Of a stretch of DNA of 49,440 nt, positions 25,618-35,207 are shown one piece after another. The notes under the pieces are model-generated. The model made no database searches, had not been told where the DNA came from, and saw only the letters and a list, made by a program, of their open reading frames with translations. The stretch comes from Ruminococcaceae bacterium UBA6392 (lineage in GTDB: Bacteria; Bacillota; Clostridia; Oscillospirales; Acutalibacteraceae): assembly GCA_002438685.1 (NCBI GenBank), contig DJQG01000013.1, positions 2,398-51,837 on the forward strand, given 5' to 3'. Position 1 is the first letter of the stretch, and each line of letters begins with the position of its first letter. Both the position numbers and the translations under genes were made by a program.

Positions 25618-26559
25618 TTACATCGTACTCGCAAGACCGATAAGCAGCGGCATGGTCACTATCGAAATGAAGCTGACTATTGCGACCGTTTGGGACGCAA
25701 GACCGGTGTCTTTGTTGTACTTTGCCGCAAAGACGACAGTTATGTTTGCAGGCGGTGCGCTCGCCGCGATTATCATTGCTGTCAGCAGCACTCCCGTGAT
25801 GCCGCAGAGTCTGAAAACGCCGAGGCATATGAGCGGTATCACCGCGAGCTTTATCAGCGCGACGCAGAGTATCCGCCACTCTTTGAGCGCGGATTTTATC
25901 TTCGCGTTCGAGAGATATGTGCCGAAAATCAGCATCGCCACGGGCGTATTGAGTGCGGCGAGATAGTCTATCGGCGCTTCTATGACATTGGGCAGCCTTA
26001 TCTTCAGCAGATACAGCGGCAAGCCGATTATGAGCGATATAGTGCCCGGATTTATCAGTATGTTCTTGAAGTTGAACTTCGTCTTTTCGCCCGTCTCGGA
26101 GCGCGACATCAGCCAGATGCCGTGGGTGAAAGAGAACAGATGGAACATCATTATGACGACCGAGCCGTAGAACACGCCCTCGTCGCCGAGCACGGCATAG
26201 GCGAGCGGCAGAGCCATATACCCGCAGTTGCCGTAGACGCTCGAATATTTGAATATTGCGGCTTTACCTATCGGCGATTTGTTGAACACAACAGAGCTGA
26301 CAGCAACGCCGATAATATGTATCGCTGCGCCGCAGGCGGCGGCTATCGCAAGACGCGTCGCCGATTCGCGGCTGAACTCCATGGAGATGAACGACTGCAC
26401 TATCTTTGCGGGAGTGATGATATAAAACATCAGATCCGTGCACAGGCGCGCGGCTTTCTCCGTGAAGAGCTTCGTCCTGTCGGCGATAAAGCCAACAGCA
26501 ACGAGAATATACAGTATCGCCACCTGCTCGGCGGCGATGAGAAAATTATCTAAAAACAT
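25618..26559 (-). CDS. AEC (auxin efflux carrier) family transporter
   Basis: 313 residues with about ten membrane helices. Family patterns: a helical start (AAEQVAILYILVAVGFIADR), PAKIVQSF, YGNCGYMALPLA and NTPVAMLIFGTYLS, all typical of AEC permeases such as malate/citrate carriers of Firmicutes. Substrate not determined. ATG at 26559 shares one base with the stop of the upstream gene (TGATG), implying translational coupling. Downstream end faces the CNNM gene across a shared terminator. Confidence 0.9.
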   Translation of the reverse strand: MFLDNFLIAAEQVAILYILVAVGFIADRTKLFTEKAARLCTDLMFYIITPAKIVQSFISMEFSRESATRLAIAAACGAAIHIIGVAVSSVVFNKSPIGKAAIFKYSSVYGNCGYMALPLAYAVLGDEGVFYGSVVIMMFHLFSFTHGIWLMSRSETGEKTKFNFKNILINPGTISLIIGLPLYLLKIRLPNVIEAPIDYLAALNTPVAMLIFGTYLSNAKIKSALKEWRILCVALIKLAVIPLICLGVFRLCGITGVLLTAMIIAASAPPANITVVFAAKYNKDTGLASQTVAIVSFISIVTMPLLIGLASTM

Positions 26560-27473
26560 CAGCTCTCTGTTTTCTCAGCCGTTTCGGCGGTCTCGGTGTT
26601 TTTCTCGCCGAATCTGACTCTGGTCAGGAGCAGCGCGCAGATGAACACCGCCGCGCCGAGGTCGCACCACTCTATGGGCGACTGATCGCAGAGCATATCG
26701 TCACTGCCGACGAGAGTCATTATAAATCTCGGCAGGAAACAAAGCAGAGAGAACATAATTGCGGGCAGTCCATAGCCGGCGAGCTTCCAGTCGAAGCCGT
26801 CGCCGCCGACTTTTGAGTTGAGCTGAGAGAACGCCATTAAAAATGCCATAAGGAACACGCACATAAACAGCTCATAGAGAAGATCGGAAACGTTGAGGAA
26901 ATTTATCGTGCGCATAAATCTGTGCATGAGCCTGAAGATGCACCAGAGCACCGGGAACAGTGCCATGAGCTTTGACTCCGAGGCGTTTGACTTGCCTTTT
27001 AAGTGACCGCAGCCGAAGAGGACAAAGAACACCGCCGCAACAACGGCGCAGAAGCCTTCGAGTCCCCTTGAGATAAGCCCCGTCTTGAGATACTGAACCG
27101 ACTCGGTGCCGTACATGAGCGCAGTGTCGGTAGCAGTCGCGAACACTGTCTTATACTGCGATATAGCATCGATCATCAGCGTTAGAGCGAACATGAACGC
27201 GGCTATCGCGAGCCCTGTTGAGCCGAATTTTTCTGTAGAATAAGATATCTTCTTTCTGCTCGCTATTGCAATTGCAAGAAACGCAGCGGCGGACACGGCA
27301 AGCAGGATATACGACAGCCAGATGCTCCAGTCGCTGCCGCTGTAGAAGCCCGTCTTGGGTTCAAGCACTCCGGACGCATACTGATAACAGCGCACCGGAA
27401 TCAGCACCAAAAGAACTGCGGCAAGGGCTATCATCATAATTTTAAGCATTGAAACTTTTTTATCTTTCGGCAT
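26559..27473 (-). CDS. Hypothetical polytopic membrane protein
   Basis: 304 residues with about seven to eight hydrophobic segments (for example LKIMMIALAAVLLVLIPV, WLSYILLAVSAAAFLAIAIA and ELFMCVFLMAFLMAFSQL). The C-terminus is charged, ending ENTETAETAEKTES-like. Not recognised as any named family. Lies between citrate synthase (31 bases upstream) and the AEC transporter (one-base overlap), so it is probably expressed with both. ATG at 27473 with AGGA about ten bases upstream. Confidence 0.8.
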   Translation of the reverse strand: MPKDKKVSMLKIMMIALAAVLLVLIPVRCYQYASGVLEPKTGFYSGSDWSIWLSYILLAVSAAAFLAIAIASRKKISYSTEKFGSTGLAIAAFMFALTLMIDAISQYKTVFATATDTALMYGTESVQYLKTGLISRGLEGFCAVVAAVFFVLFGCGHLKGKSNASESKLMALFPVLWCIFRLMHRFMRTINFLNVSDLLYELFMCVFLMAFLMAFSQLNSKVGGDGFDWKLAGYGLPAIMFSLLCFLPRFIMTLVGSDDMLCDQSPIEWCDLGAAVFICALLLTRVRFGEKNTETAETAEKTES

Positions 27474-27504
27474 TGTATCAAGTCCTAAAAATTATTTTTG
27501 TCTG

Positions 27505-28920
<1,416 letters not shown>

Positions 28921-28978
28921 GCGTTCGACTCCTTTCTCGCTCCGTATATAAATTTATATAATAATGTATTAGAGTACA

Positions 28979-29008
28979 ATTTTACACCAAAACGGCAGCA
29001 AAAGTCAA
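28979..29008 (-). promoter_or_regulatory. Promoter of the citrate synthase operon
   Basis: Minus strand: TTGACT (29003-29008), 18-base spacer, TAAAAT (28979-28984). It occupies the short divergent gap with the SpoIID-like gene. Confidence 0.65.
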
Positions 29009-29036
29009 GTTTGCCGAGGTTCGGGAGGTAAAAAAC

Positions 29037-29996
29037 ATGAAAAACAGAAGATTTTTATTCATCATTCTGATAGCCGTTCTGCTTATCTGCCCGCTCGCCG
29101 CAACAGGCGGCGCAAAAGTGCCGGAGAAAGGCGGCAATGAAGTCACAAAAGCGAACACACAAGATGACGGAGATTCGATACTCGTGCTCTCCTCTTCGAC
29201 GAAGAAGATAAACGAAATCGATATGTTCGAATACGTGGTCGGCGCGGTGGCGGCGGAGATGCCGCCGACATATCATTCGCAGGCTCTGCGCGCCCAGGCT
29301 GCCGTATGCTATACATATGCGGTCAAAAAGCGTTCCAGCCCCGATCCCACGCTCGGCGGCGCGGACATAACCGACGACAGCGCGGTGCATCAGGGATATT
29401 TGGACGCGGCGGCGCGCAAGGAAAAATGGGGCGACAAATACGAGACATATGAAAAGAAAATCGAAGAAGCTGTCAAAGACGTTTTCGGCAAGACGATAAC
29501 CTATAACGGAGAGATTATAACTGCGGCGTTTCACGCGATAAGCTGCGGACAGACCTTCAGCGCGGAGGAGGTCTGGGGCAAGGATGTCCCCTACTTGAAG
29601 AGCGTCACGAGCGCGGGCGACAGGCTCTCGCCCGACTATTCATCGACGCTGACACTGACGGCGGATGAATTCAAAAAAGCTTTCGCCGGCTCGGGCGCGG
29701 AGTTCGACGGCGACGCAAAAAAGTGGATTGGCGAAACAAAAAAGACGGACAGCGGATATATTTCCTGCATAGCTATTGGGGAAAAAGAATTCACGGGCGC
29801 ACAGGTGCGCGAAAAGCTGGGGCTCCGCAGTGCCTGCTTCGAGATAAAATACACGGGCGACGAGTTCAGAATTACCGTTCACGGCTACGGTCACGGGGTT
29901 GGCATGAGCCAATACGGCGCGGACTACATGGCGCGGCAGGGCTCCGACTGGCAGGAGATAATCAAGCACTATTACACGGGAGTGGAGATAAAATAA
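29037..29996 (+). CDS. spoIID: SpoIID-like lytic transglycosylase
   Basis: 319 residues with an N-terminal signal anchor (FLFIILIAVLLICPLAA). SpoIID is a glycan-chain hydrolase that works with SpoIIP and SpoIIM during engulfment. Landmarks: VVGAVAAEMPPTYH with the catalytic Glu at 74, LRAQAAVCYTYAV, AAFHAISCGQT and the C-terminal GYGHGVGMSQYGADYMA. It is a little shorter than Bacillus SpoIID. ATG at 29037 after GGGAGG. Divergent from citrate synthase; no clear sigma-E or sigma-A promoter was made out. It is the only sporulation-type gene here besides the dual-role wall genes, so a SpoIID/LytB paralogue of non-sporulation function is also possible. Confidence 0.85.
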   Translation: MKNRRFLFIILIAVLLICPLAATGGAKVPEKGGNEVTKANTQDDGDSILVLSSSTKKINEIDMFEYVVGAVAAEMPPTYHSQALRAQAAVCYTYAVKKRSSPDPTLGGADITDDSAVHQGYLDAAARKEKWGDKYETYEKKIEEAVKDVFGKTITYNGEIITAAFHAISCGQTFSAEEVWGKDVPYLKSVTSAGDRLSPDYSSTLTLTADEFKKAFAGSGAEFDGDAKKWIGETKKTDSGYISCIAIGEKEFTGAQVREKLGLRSACFEIKYTGDEFRITVHGYGHGVGMSQYGADYMARQGSDWQEIIKHYYTGVEIK

Positions 29997-30029
29997 AAAT
30001 CGGGGCTTCCCCGAAAGAGAAAGCCCCGA
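29993..30029 (-). terminator. Intrinsic terminator of the TAG-interrupted gene
   Basis: Minus strand: stem CGGGGCTT / AAGCCCCG extended by flanking bases, 12-base loop, followed by a T-rich run (ATTTTTATTT). No T-run on the plus strand. Confidence 0.78.
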
Positions 30030-30041
30030 AGACGATAATTT

Positions 30042-30536
30042 TCAGCTCTGTTCGATATTGCCGTTATAAGTTATTCTGTAGTTGAGCGTCGCTATCTGCA
30101 CGCCGCAATAGCTGATAACAAGACAAGCGCAATCCGAATCGACAATTTTTTCAAAAGTTATTCCGTCCGCAGCTCCGTTATAAGACACCTCAAGCCCAGT
30201 TATCACCGAAGTTTTGTCAACGGGCGAATACATTCCCGAGGCGGTGACTTCAAACGAAGCGAGCACGCCTAGCTTTTCATGCGACAGTATATCGGCAAAG
30301 ACAACCGACTTTACCTTGTCGGTATAGCCCGAGGCGGCTTTGCTCACGGGGATCTTCATCACCGAGCAGGAATATCCGTTCCCAATGTTCAGCAAATCGC
30401 CCACGATGATATCTTCGCAGATAACTATCGAGGGTCTGTCCTCGCCGCTGTCATAGGCTAACGCCTAAGTACCTGCGCCAAAGGCAAATGAAGCACACAG
30501 CAGCAGAGCCATTAACACACTTACGATTCTTTTCAT
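30042..30536 (-). pseudogene. Small secreted protein gene interrupted by an in-frame TAG
   Basis: Reading from ATG 30536 (after AAGGGTGG) gives a full signal peptide, MKRIVSVLMALLLCASFAFG, then AGT, a TAG codon (30465-30467, codon 24), then ALAYDSGEDRPSIVICEDII in the same frame and on to NGNIEQS at 30042. Both parts stay in one frame, so only one codon breaks it. The complete protein would be 164 codons with an A-L-A cleavage site straight after the TAG. The promoter (30586-30614) and terminator are intact, which points to a recent loss, a sequencing error, or readthrough. A GTG restart at 30404 is open to the end but has no ribosome binding site and would lack the export signal. Family not recognised. 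Confidence 0.7.
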
Positions 30537-30585
30537 TTGAAAGCCACCCTTGAAATTTTTATAGTTAATTTGTCTCGGCAATTTC

Positions 30586-30614
30586 ATTTTAAAATATAAA
30601 TCGCAAAATGTCAA
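30586..30614 (-). promoter_or_regulatory. Promoter of the TAG-interrupted gene
   Basis: Minus strand: consensus TTGACA (30609-30614), 17-base spacer, TAAAAT (30586-30591). Confidence 0.75.
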
Positions 30615-30644
30615 GTAAATTCAAAAAAACGTTTCCGTATTATA

Positions 30645-30687
30645 AAATAACGCAAATCGGCGCCCGCGCAGCTCTGCGCGGACGCCG
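30645..30687 (-). terminator. Terminator of the FHA-SEDS-PBP operon
   Basis: 13-bp GC-rich stem (30675-30687 with 30658-30670, one G-T pair), GAGC loop, followed on the minus strand by ATTTGCGTTATTTT. The T-run is interrupted. Confidence 0.75.
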
Positions 30688-30700
30688 AAGTTTCAGCTTC

Positions 30701-32068
30701 TTAATTTACGCCTTTTTTTGCCGCGGCCTGCATGACTTTGTTGGCTATGGGTGCCGCCGCGCTGATACCCTCGCCGCCGTGTTCGACAACAACGACGACT
30801 GCCAGCGGGAGATCCTCGCGCTCGGAGAACGCGACAAACCACGAATGAGGCTCGCCGTCCGAGACCTGCGCGGTGCCTGTCTTTCCGCCGAGCTGAAGTC
30901 CGGGGAACTTGCCCTCTCCGTAGTGGGTCGTGACATTCTTTCGGAGCATATCTTTGATGGTGTTCGCTATATTTTCATCGAGATATTTGAGCGTCGGCGA
31001 AGTCAGCGAGCTAAATGTGCTGTCGCTCTTTAGCAGCTTCGGCGCAGGCGCGCTGCCGCCGTTCGCTATCGCGCCCATCATTGTGAGCATCTGGCATGGA
31101 TTCGCAAGGGTCTGATACTGACCGATGCCCGCCCAGCCGCGGTCAACGCTGACTGCACCATCGAGGGTAAAGTAGCTTTTTACAACACTTATTCCGTCTA
31201 TTGTAATGCGCTTGTTGAAGCCGACCTGCTCGGCGGTCTTTGTCAGCGCGTCATTGCCGAGTTCATCGGCAATGCAGGCGAATGTGCTGTTGCAGGATTT
31301 GCTGAGCGCCTGCTGGAAATTGAGCTTTCCGTGGACGGAGTTGCACTTGACGATACCTGTCGAAGTCTTATATTGACCGGTGCAGGTAAATGTGCGCGAA
31401 TTTATATCGGGTATATTTTCGAGCGCACTTATCGCCGTGACGATCTTGAAAGTCGAGCCGGGAGTGAACACGCCCGACAAGAATCGGTTGAGATATATCG
31501 CCTCGTATTTTCCTGTCGTGTCGCTGTCGATATCGGTCGGCTTGTTATATGGGTCGTAAGTCGGGGTCGAGACCATGCAGAGAATCTCGCCAGTCTTGTA
31601 GTTATATACACCGACTGCGCCCTTTCTGCCGTTCAATGCGTTATACGCCGTGACGCAGAGGTCGGCGTCTATGGTGAGGGTTATATCGTTGCCCGCTCCG
31701 TTTCTCTTCAAATCATATACGCCGTTTAGGAAGCTGTAGCCCGTGAGCTGACCGCGGAACGCGCTGTGCGCTCCGGTTGAGATAAATCCCTCGAGGTCGC
31801 CGACGGCGTGGAGTGTCGCGCGGCGCACGGTGCTGTTTGAGTTATATTTTCTCTCGCCGTCCACCGTCTGAGCCAGCACCTTGCCGTTGCGGTCATATAT
31901 CGTGCCCGCCGCGACTATCTGACCCGACGAATATATATGCTTGTTGGCGCGCTTGAACACCCATGTTTCGGCGTTGATGCCGAATGTTGCCGCGAGGACC
32001 ATGACGCCCGCAAGGAAAATTGCCACGAGCGCAAACATGAGCTTTGAGCGTTTTGCTATGCCTTTCAT
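30701..32068 (-). CDS. Class B penicillin-binding protein (PbpA-like transpeptidase)
   Basis: 455 residues: N-terminal membrane anchor (about 9-30), short dimerisation domain, transpeptidase domain. Catalytic motifs: PGSTFK with Ser205 and Lys208, SCN at 258-260, KTG at 396-398 (GGKTGTAQV). Cross-links peptidoglycan and is the partner of the SEDS protein encoded just upstream. Much smaller than the PASTA-bearing PBP at 46,947, so it is the second class B PBP of this segment. ATG at 32068 with AAAGGA nine bases upstream; 21 bases after the upstream gene; last gene of the operon. Role in elongation or in spore wall cannot be decided. Confidence 0.92.
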   Translation of the reverse strand: MKGIAKRSKLMFALVAIFLAGVMVLAATFGINAETWVFKRANKHIYSSGQIVAAGTIYDRNGKVLAQTVDGERKYNSNSTVRRATLHAVGDLEGFISTGAHSAFRGQLTGYSFLNGVYDLKRNGAGNDITLTIDADLCVTAYNALNGRKGAVGVYNYKTGEILCMVSTPTYDPYNKPTDIDSDTTGKYEAIYLNRFLSGVFTPGSTFKIVTAISALENIPDINSRTFTCTGQYKTSTGIVKCNSVHGKLNFQQALSKSCNSTFACIADELGNDALTKTAEQVGFNKRITIDGISVVKSYFTLDGAVSVDRGWAGIGQYQTLANPCQMLTMMGAIANGGSAPAPKLLKSDSTFSSLTSPTLKYLDENIANTIKDMLRKNVTTHYGEGKFPGLQLGGKTGTAQVSDGEPHSWFVAFSEREDLPLAVVVVVEHGGEGISAAAPIANKVMQAAAKKGVN

Positions 32069-32089
32069 TCAATCAGTCCTTTCCGCGGG

Positions 32090-33343
32090 TTACGAGTCAG
32101 AATCGAGATAATATTTCGAGCCTATCCAGGTGCGGTTGTCCGCCGCCTTGATGAATGCTATCAGCGCCCAGCAGCATATCGCGCTCGAACCGCCTCGGCT
32201 GATGAACGGGAGGGTGACGCCCGTAAGGGGCAGAAGATCGGTGACGCCGAAAACATTGAGTCCCGTCTGGAAGAGCAGGAGGCAGCCCGCCGCTATACCG
32301 GATATTGCATAGAAAGCCGAGCGCGAACCGCTCGCACAGCGGATGCTGTGAAACGCGATAAACATGATGCAGAGGATGACGAGGATGCCCATGATAATGC
32401 CCCACTCCTCGCATATCATGCCGAATACCAAATCTTCCGTCGCCGCGGGGACTTCTTTTAGCTTTCCGTCGCCGATGCCGACGCCGAGCAGTCCGCCGCT
32501 GACGCTGTAGATGAGCACGCGCGTCTGCTGATAGCCCTTGCCGTACATATCGTCCCAAACATGGCGGTAGGTCGCAAAGCGAGCCATGACAAAGTCGGAG
32601 CGTATCAGCACAACGAGTCCCGCCGCCATCGCCGCGCCGACGCACAGGAGCACTATCGTGCGGAAATCGCCGGAGCGCATGAACGCGAGGACTATAAACG
32701 TAAAGAAGAATATCAGCGCCGCGCCGAGATCGCGCATTAAGAACAGCAGCGCCACGCAGACGACGCAGAAGATAATATATTTTGTGAGCGAGCGAGTTGT
32801 CTGCAATTTATCGAGAGTTGCCGCGCCGACAAAGACGAATGCGACTTTGACGAACTCGGACGGCTGGATGGACATTCCGCCGATACTCAGCCAGTTGAAC
32901 GCACCTTTTATATTGTGCGCGAGGATAAGCGTCAAGACCAGCAGACCTATTGCCGCCACGGCCATGGGCGTTCTCATCACCATGGCGCGGTCGACATTCG
33001 AGATGAGCCAGAGCAGGGCGACAAAGCAGAATATGCCGAGCATATCCGCGACGAACTGCGTCTTGACCAAATCTTTGTTCGCGCCCGCGACGGTGACAAG
33101 TCCTATGCCTGTCAGGAAGAACGCTATCATTTCGAGCGCCGGGTCCGCGCGTTTTCTCGCTATCGACATCGCGATGAAATAAACCCACTCAACGGCGAGA
33201 TACGCGCCGAAGAATATAAGACATTCCGTGCTCAGCGAACCGTCGTCGTTGAACACGACCTGTGCCATTGATATGACCTGGAACGCCGTGAGCAGAATCA
33301 GCGCGGGGAGCCACCATTTTGTTCTCTTCATTGTCTTTTTCAT
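32090..33343 (-). CDS. FtsW/RodA/SpoVE-family (SEDS) peptidoglycan glycosyltransferase
   Basis: 417 residues, about ten to eleven membrane helices. SEDS landmarks: FNWLSIGGMSIQPSEFVKVAF, MRDLGAALIFFFTF, QQTRVLIYSVSGGLLGVGIG, EDLVFGMICEEWG and the C-terminal LPLTGVTLPFISRGGSS. Polymerises lipid II in partnership with the class B PBP encoded next. Starts at ATG 33343, overlapping the stop of the FHA gene by ATGA, so translation is coupled; GGGAGGGG precedes. The pairing with an FHA protein rather than with dcw genes suggests a RodA-type elongation role, but SpoVE-type function is possible. Confidence 0.92.
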   Translation of the reverse strand: MKKTMKRTKWWLPALILLTAFQVISMAQVVFNDDGSLSTECLIFFGAYLAVEWVYFIAMSIARKRADPALEMIAFFLTGIGLVTVAGANKDLVKTQFVADMLGIFCFVALLWLISNVDRAMVMRTPMAVAAIGLLVLTLILAHNIKGAFNWLSIGGMSIQPSEFVKVAFVFVGAATLDKLQTTRSLTKYIIFCVVCVALLFLMRDLGAALIFFFTFIVLAFMRSGDFRTIVLLCVGAAMAAGLVVLIRSDFVMARFATYRHVWDDMYGKGYQQTRVLIYSVSGGLLGVGIGDGKLKEVPAATEDLVFGMICEEWGIIMGILVILCIMFIAFHSIRCASGSRSAFYAISGIAAGCLLLFQTGLNVFGVTDLLPLTGVTLPFISRGGSSAICCWALIAFIKAADNRTWIGSKYYLDSDS

Positions 33344-34128
33344 GCGCTCTCCCCTCCCGTCGTTCTGAAAGTGAGCGTGCTGCCGCAGATATTGATCGTG
33401 TCGCCGTCATTGAGCTGGGTCATGCGTCTGACGGGTCTACCGTTGAGCAGAGTGCCGTAGGTCGAATCCATATCCGTAACGCTCCATTTGCCCGTTCCGT
33501 CGTCGAACACGAGCATGGCGTGATGAGCCGAGACGTTCTGCCGCTTCAGCTTTATCTGCACATCGTCTCCGCTGCCTATCATGCAGGTTATAAGACCGTC
33601 GATTCTGTATGCGTTGCCAGTCTTTTCGTCGACTATATAATCCGCGTGCTCGTCCGCAGGGGCGGACTGTTCACCGTCCGCCTGTTCAATATGCTCTTCG
33701 GGAGCCTGCTCGGGCTCAATAGCCGCATTCTCAACGAACACGAACACTGCGTTGCCGAAAACTATCGTGTCCCCGTCCGCGATGGCGCGGGGCTTGTCTA
33801 TCTTCTCGGCATTGATATACGTTCCCGTCTTCGAGCGCGTGTCTGTCACGCGCCAGCCGTTCTTATGCTTTGAAAGCACGGCGTGAAAGCGCGAGACGGT
33901 GTTATATCCGAGGACGATATCGCACGCCTTGCTGCGCCCGACCGACACCTCGTAGCCGGACAGCGGCAGACGGTCGCCGTTCGCCTCGTTGACCAGATAT
34001 CCGGTGACGCCGATCTTCTTGTTGCCCTTGAGCAGAGAGGGCACGCAGAATGCCGCAACAAGCAGCGCGAGCACGGGCATAATCCACCGCGCCGCATCGC
34101 CGAATATGAGAGATATATCTATATCCAT
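33340..34128 (-). CDS. Membrane protein with two FHA domains
   Basis: 262 residues. One membrane helix near 14-33, then FHA domain 1 (about 52-132) with GRS at 64-66, SRFHA at 79-83 and TGTYIN at 101-106, an acidic/Gln linker, and FHA domain 2 (about 170-256) with SAHHA at 200-204 and YGTLLNG at 224-230. FHA domains bind phosphothreonine. Domain 2 has GSG in place of GRS, so its phosphate-binding arginine is missing. Start: ATG at 34128 after GGAGGTGG; an open frame runs a few codons further. First gene of the operon with a SEDS protein and a class B PBP. Actinobacteria have a like arrangement with kinase genes; none is seen here. Confidence 0.88.
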   Translation of the reverse strand: MDIDISLIFGDAARWIMPVLALLVAAFCVPSLLKGNKKIGVTGYLVNEANGDRLPLSGYEVSVGRSKACDIVLGYNTVSRFHAVLSKHKNGWRVTDTRSKTGTYINAEKIDKPRAIADGDTIVFGNAVFVFVENAAIEPEQAPEEHIEQADGEQSAPADEHADYIVDEKTGNAYRIDGLITCMIGSGDDVQIKLKRQNVSAHHAMLVFDDGTGKWSVTDMDSTYGTLLNGRPVRRMTQLNDGDTINICGSTLTFRTTGGESA

Positions 34129-34179
34129 GAGTCCACCTCCGATAATCACAACGACTGACTAAAAGTTATTCCTGCTGTC

Positions 34180-34208
34180 ATTTTACTTTTTTCACAGTCA
34201 AAAGTCAA
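34180..34208 (-). promoter_or_regulatory. Promoter of the FHA-SEDS-PBP operon
   Basis: Minus strand: TTGACT (34203-34208), 17-base spacer, TAAAAT (34180-34185); about 50 bases of leader. Confidence 0.7.
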
Positions 34209-34266
34209 CCGCGCGCCCGTACTTAGTTCGTTCATATTTGGGCGATACCCTTGATTTTGTTCGCGA

Positions 34267-34272
34267 TATAAT
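34267..34272 (+). promoter_or_regulatory. Probable -10 box for the lipoprotein-SDR unit
   Basis: TATAAT with no good -35 at 16-18 bases. A small GCGC-AAAAA-GCGC hairpin follows at 34289-34301 in the leader. Confidence 0.4.
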
Positions 34273-34344
34273 GTATTCTATTATCACAGCGCAAAAAGCG
34301 CAGAGGATGTTAAAACAAATATTCTTAAAGGAATGATGATAAAA

Positions 34345-35205
34345 ATGAAAAAAGCTATTCTGTGTATTTTCATGTGCTTTGTGCTCATGCTGAGCTTTGC
34401 CGCGTGCAAGAACAATGACAGTGATCCTGACACCACAGCCGCTTCCGACAGCGCGGGCAGCTCCGCGGAGGACACCACTTCAAGCCTTGAGGACATAATC
34501 AGCGCCCTCAACGGGACTGACTCCACGGATCCTTCGAACCCCGCGAGCACCACCGAGGCAACCGAGCCCGAGACGATGCCCGAGGGCAAAGAGGTCAAGA
34601 ACAACGCCGCGAAGTCCGATGTCAAGAAGACCCGCTTCTATGCCTATTTCCAGAAGAACTCGAAGCGCGACTCATTCACCATGACCGCGACCTGCTCTTC
34701 AAATATGCAGGGCACATCCGCCAATATGCCCATGACTGTTGTCAAGTCCGGCAAGAAGTCCTACATGAGCATGAAAGCCCCCGTCGGCAACGGCGTGTCA
34801 ATGACAATGTCGTTCATTGCGGACGGCGACAAGTTCTATATGGTATTCCCCGAGGGCAGGATGTATCTCGCTGTTGACGCGAGCGAGGCCGGCGATGTCA
34901 ACGAGGCTATGAACTCCATTTCGGCGATAGACTTTGAGGGCATGGAATATGTCAAGACCTCGGAAGTCAAGGCTGACGGCAAGAAATATATCTGCGAAGA
35001 GTACAAGAGCAACGACAGCACGATAAAATGCTATTTCTCCGGCGACGACCTCGTCAAGATGGAAATTCTCAGCAGCCAGGGCGTGCTCGTCTGCGACGAT
35101 ATCAAATTCTCCTCAAAAGTCGATGAGAGCGTGTTCAAAATCCCCTCGGGCTACACCGATATATCCACTCTCTACGGCTCGAACGGACAGTTCACAGGGT
35201 TTTAA
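34345..35205 (+). CDS. Lipoprotein of unknown function, copy unrelated to the two above
   Basis: About 286 residues. Signal peptide MKKAILCIFMCFVLMLS with lipobox FAAC, then a Thr/Ser/Asp/Glu-rich linker (about 25-85) and a C-terminal domain (about 95-286) with alternating beta-like patterns (SFTMTATCSSN, KFYMVFPEGRMYLAV, KMEILSSQGVLVCDDIKF) and an ending KIPSGYTDI. This layout resembles outer-surface lipoproteins that bind or shuttle a hydrophobic ligand (LolA-like), but that is only a shape resemblance. Three in-frame ATG codons (34333, 34336, 34345) follow AAAGGA closely; the third gives the best signal peptide. Two bases before the SDR gene, so probably cotranscribed. Confidence 0.72.
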   Translation: MKKAILCIFMCFVLMLSFAACKNNDSDPDTTAASDSAGSSAEDTTSSLEDIISALNGTDSTDPSNPASTTEATEPETMPEGKEVKNNAAKSDVKKTRFYAYFQKNSKRDSFTMTATCSSNMQGTSANMPMTVVKSGKKSYMSMKAPVGNGVSMTMSFIADGDKFYMVFPEGRMYLAVDASEAGDVNEAMNSISAIDFEGMEYVKTSEVKADGKKYICEEYKSNDSTIKCYFSGDDLVKMEILSSQGVLVCDDIKFSSKVDESVFKIPSGYTDISTLYGSNGQFTGF

Positions 35206-35207
35206 AA

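Noticed and set aside
29000..29036. Sigma-E-type promoter for the SpoIID-like gene
   Set aside because: The gap is AT-rich, but no pair of -35 and -10 boxes matched well enough to claim it.
30042..30404. Separate 120-codon gene starting at GTG
   Set aside because: No ribosome binding site, no export signal, and the frame joins upstream to a full signal peptide across a single TAG.
30465..30467. TAG as pyrrolysine
   Set aside because: The site is beside the signal-peptide cleavage point rather than in an enzyme active site, and dus ends in TAG nearby; no pyl genes are in the window.
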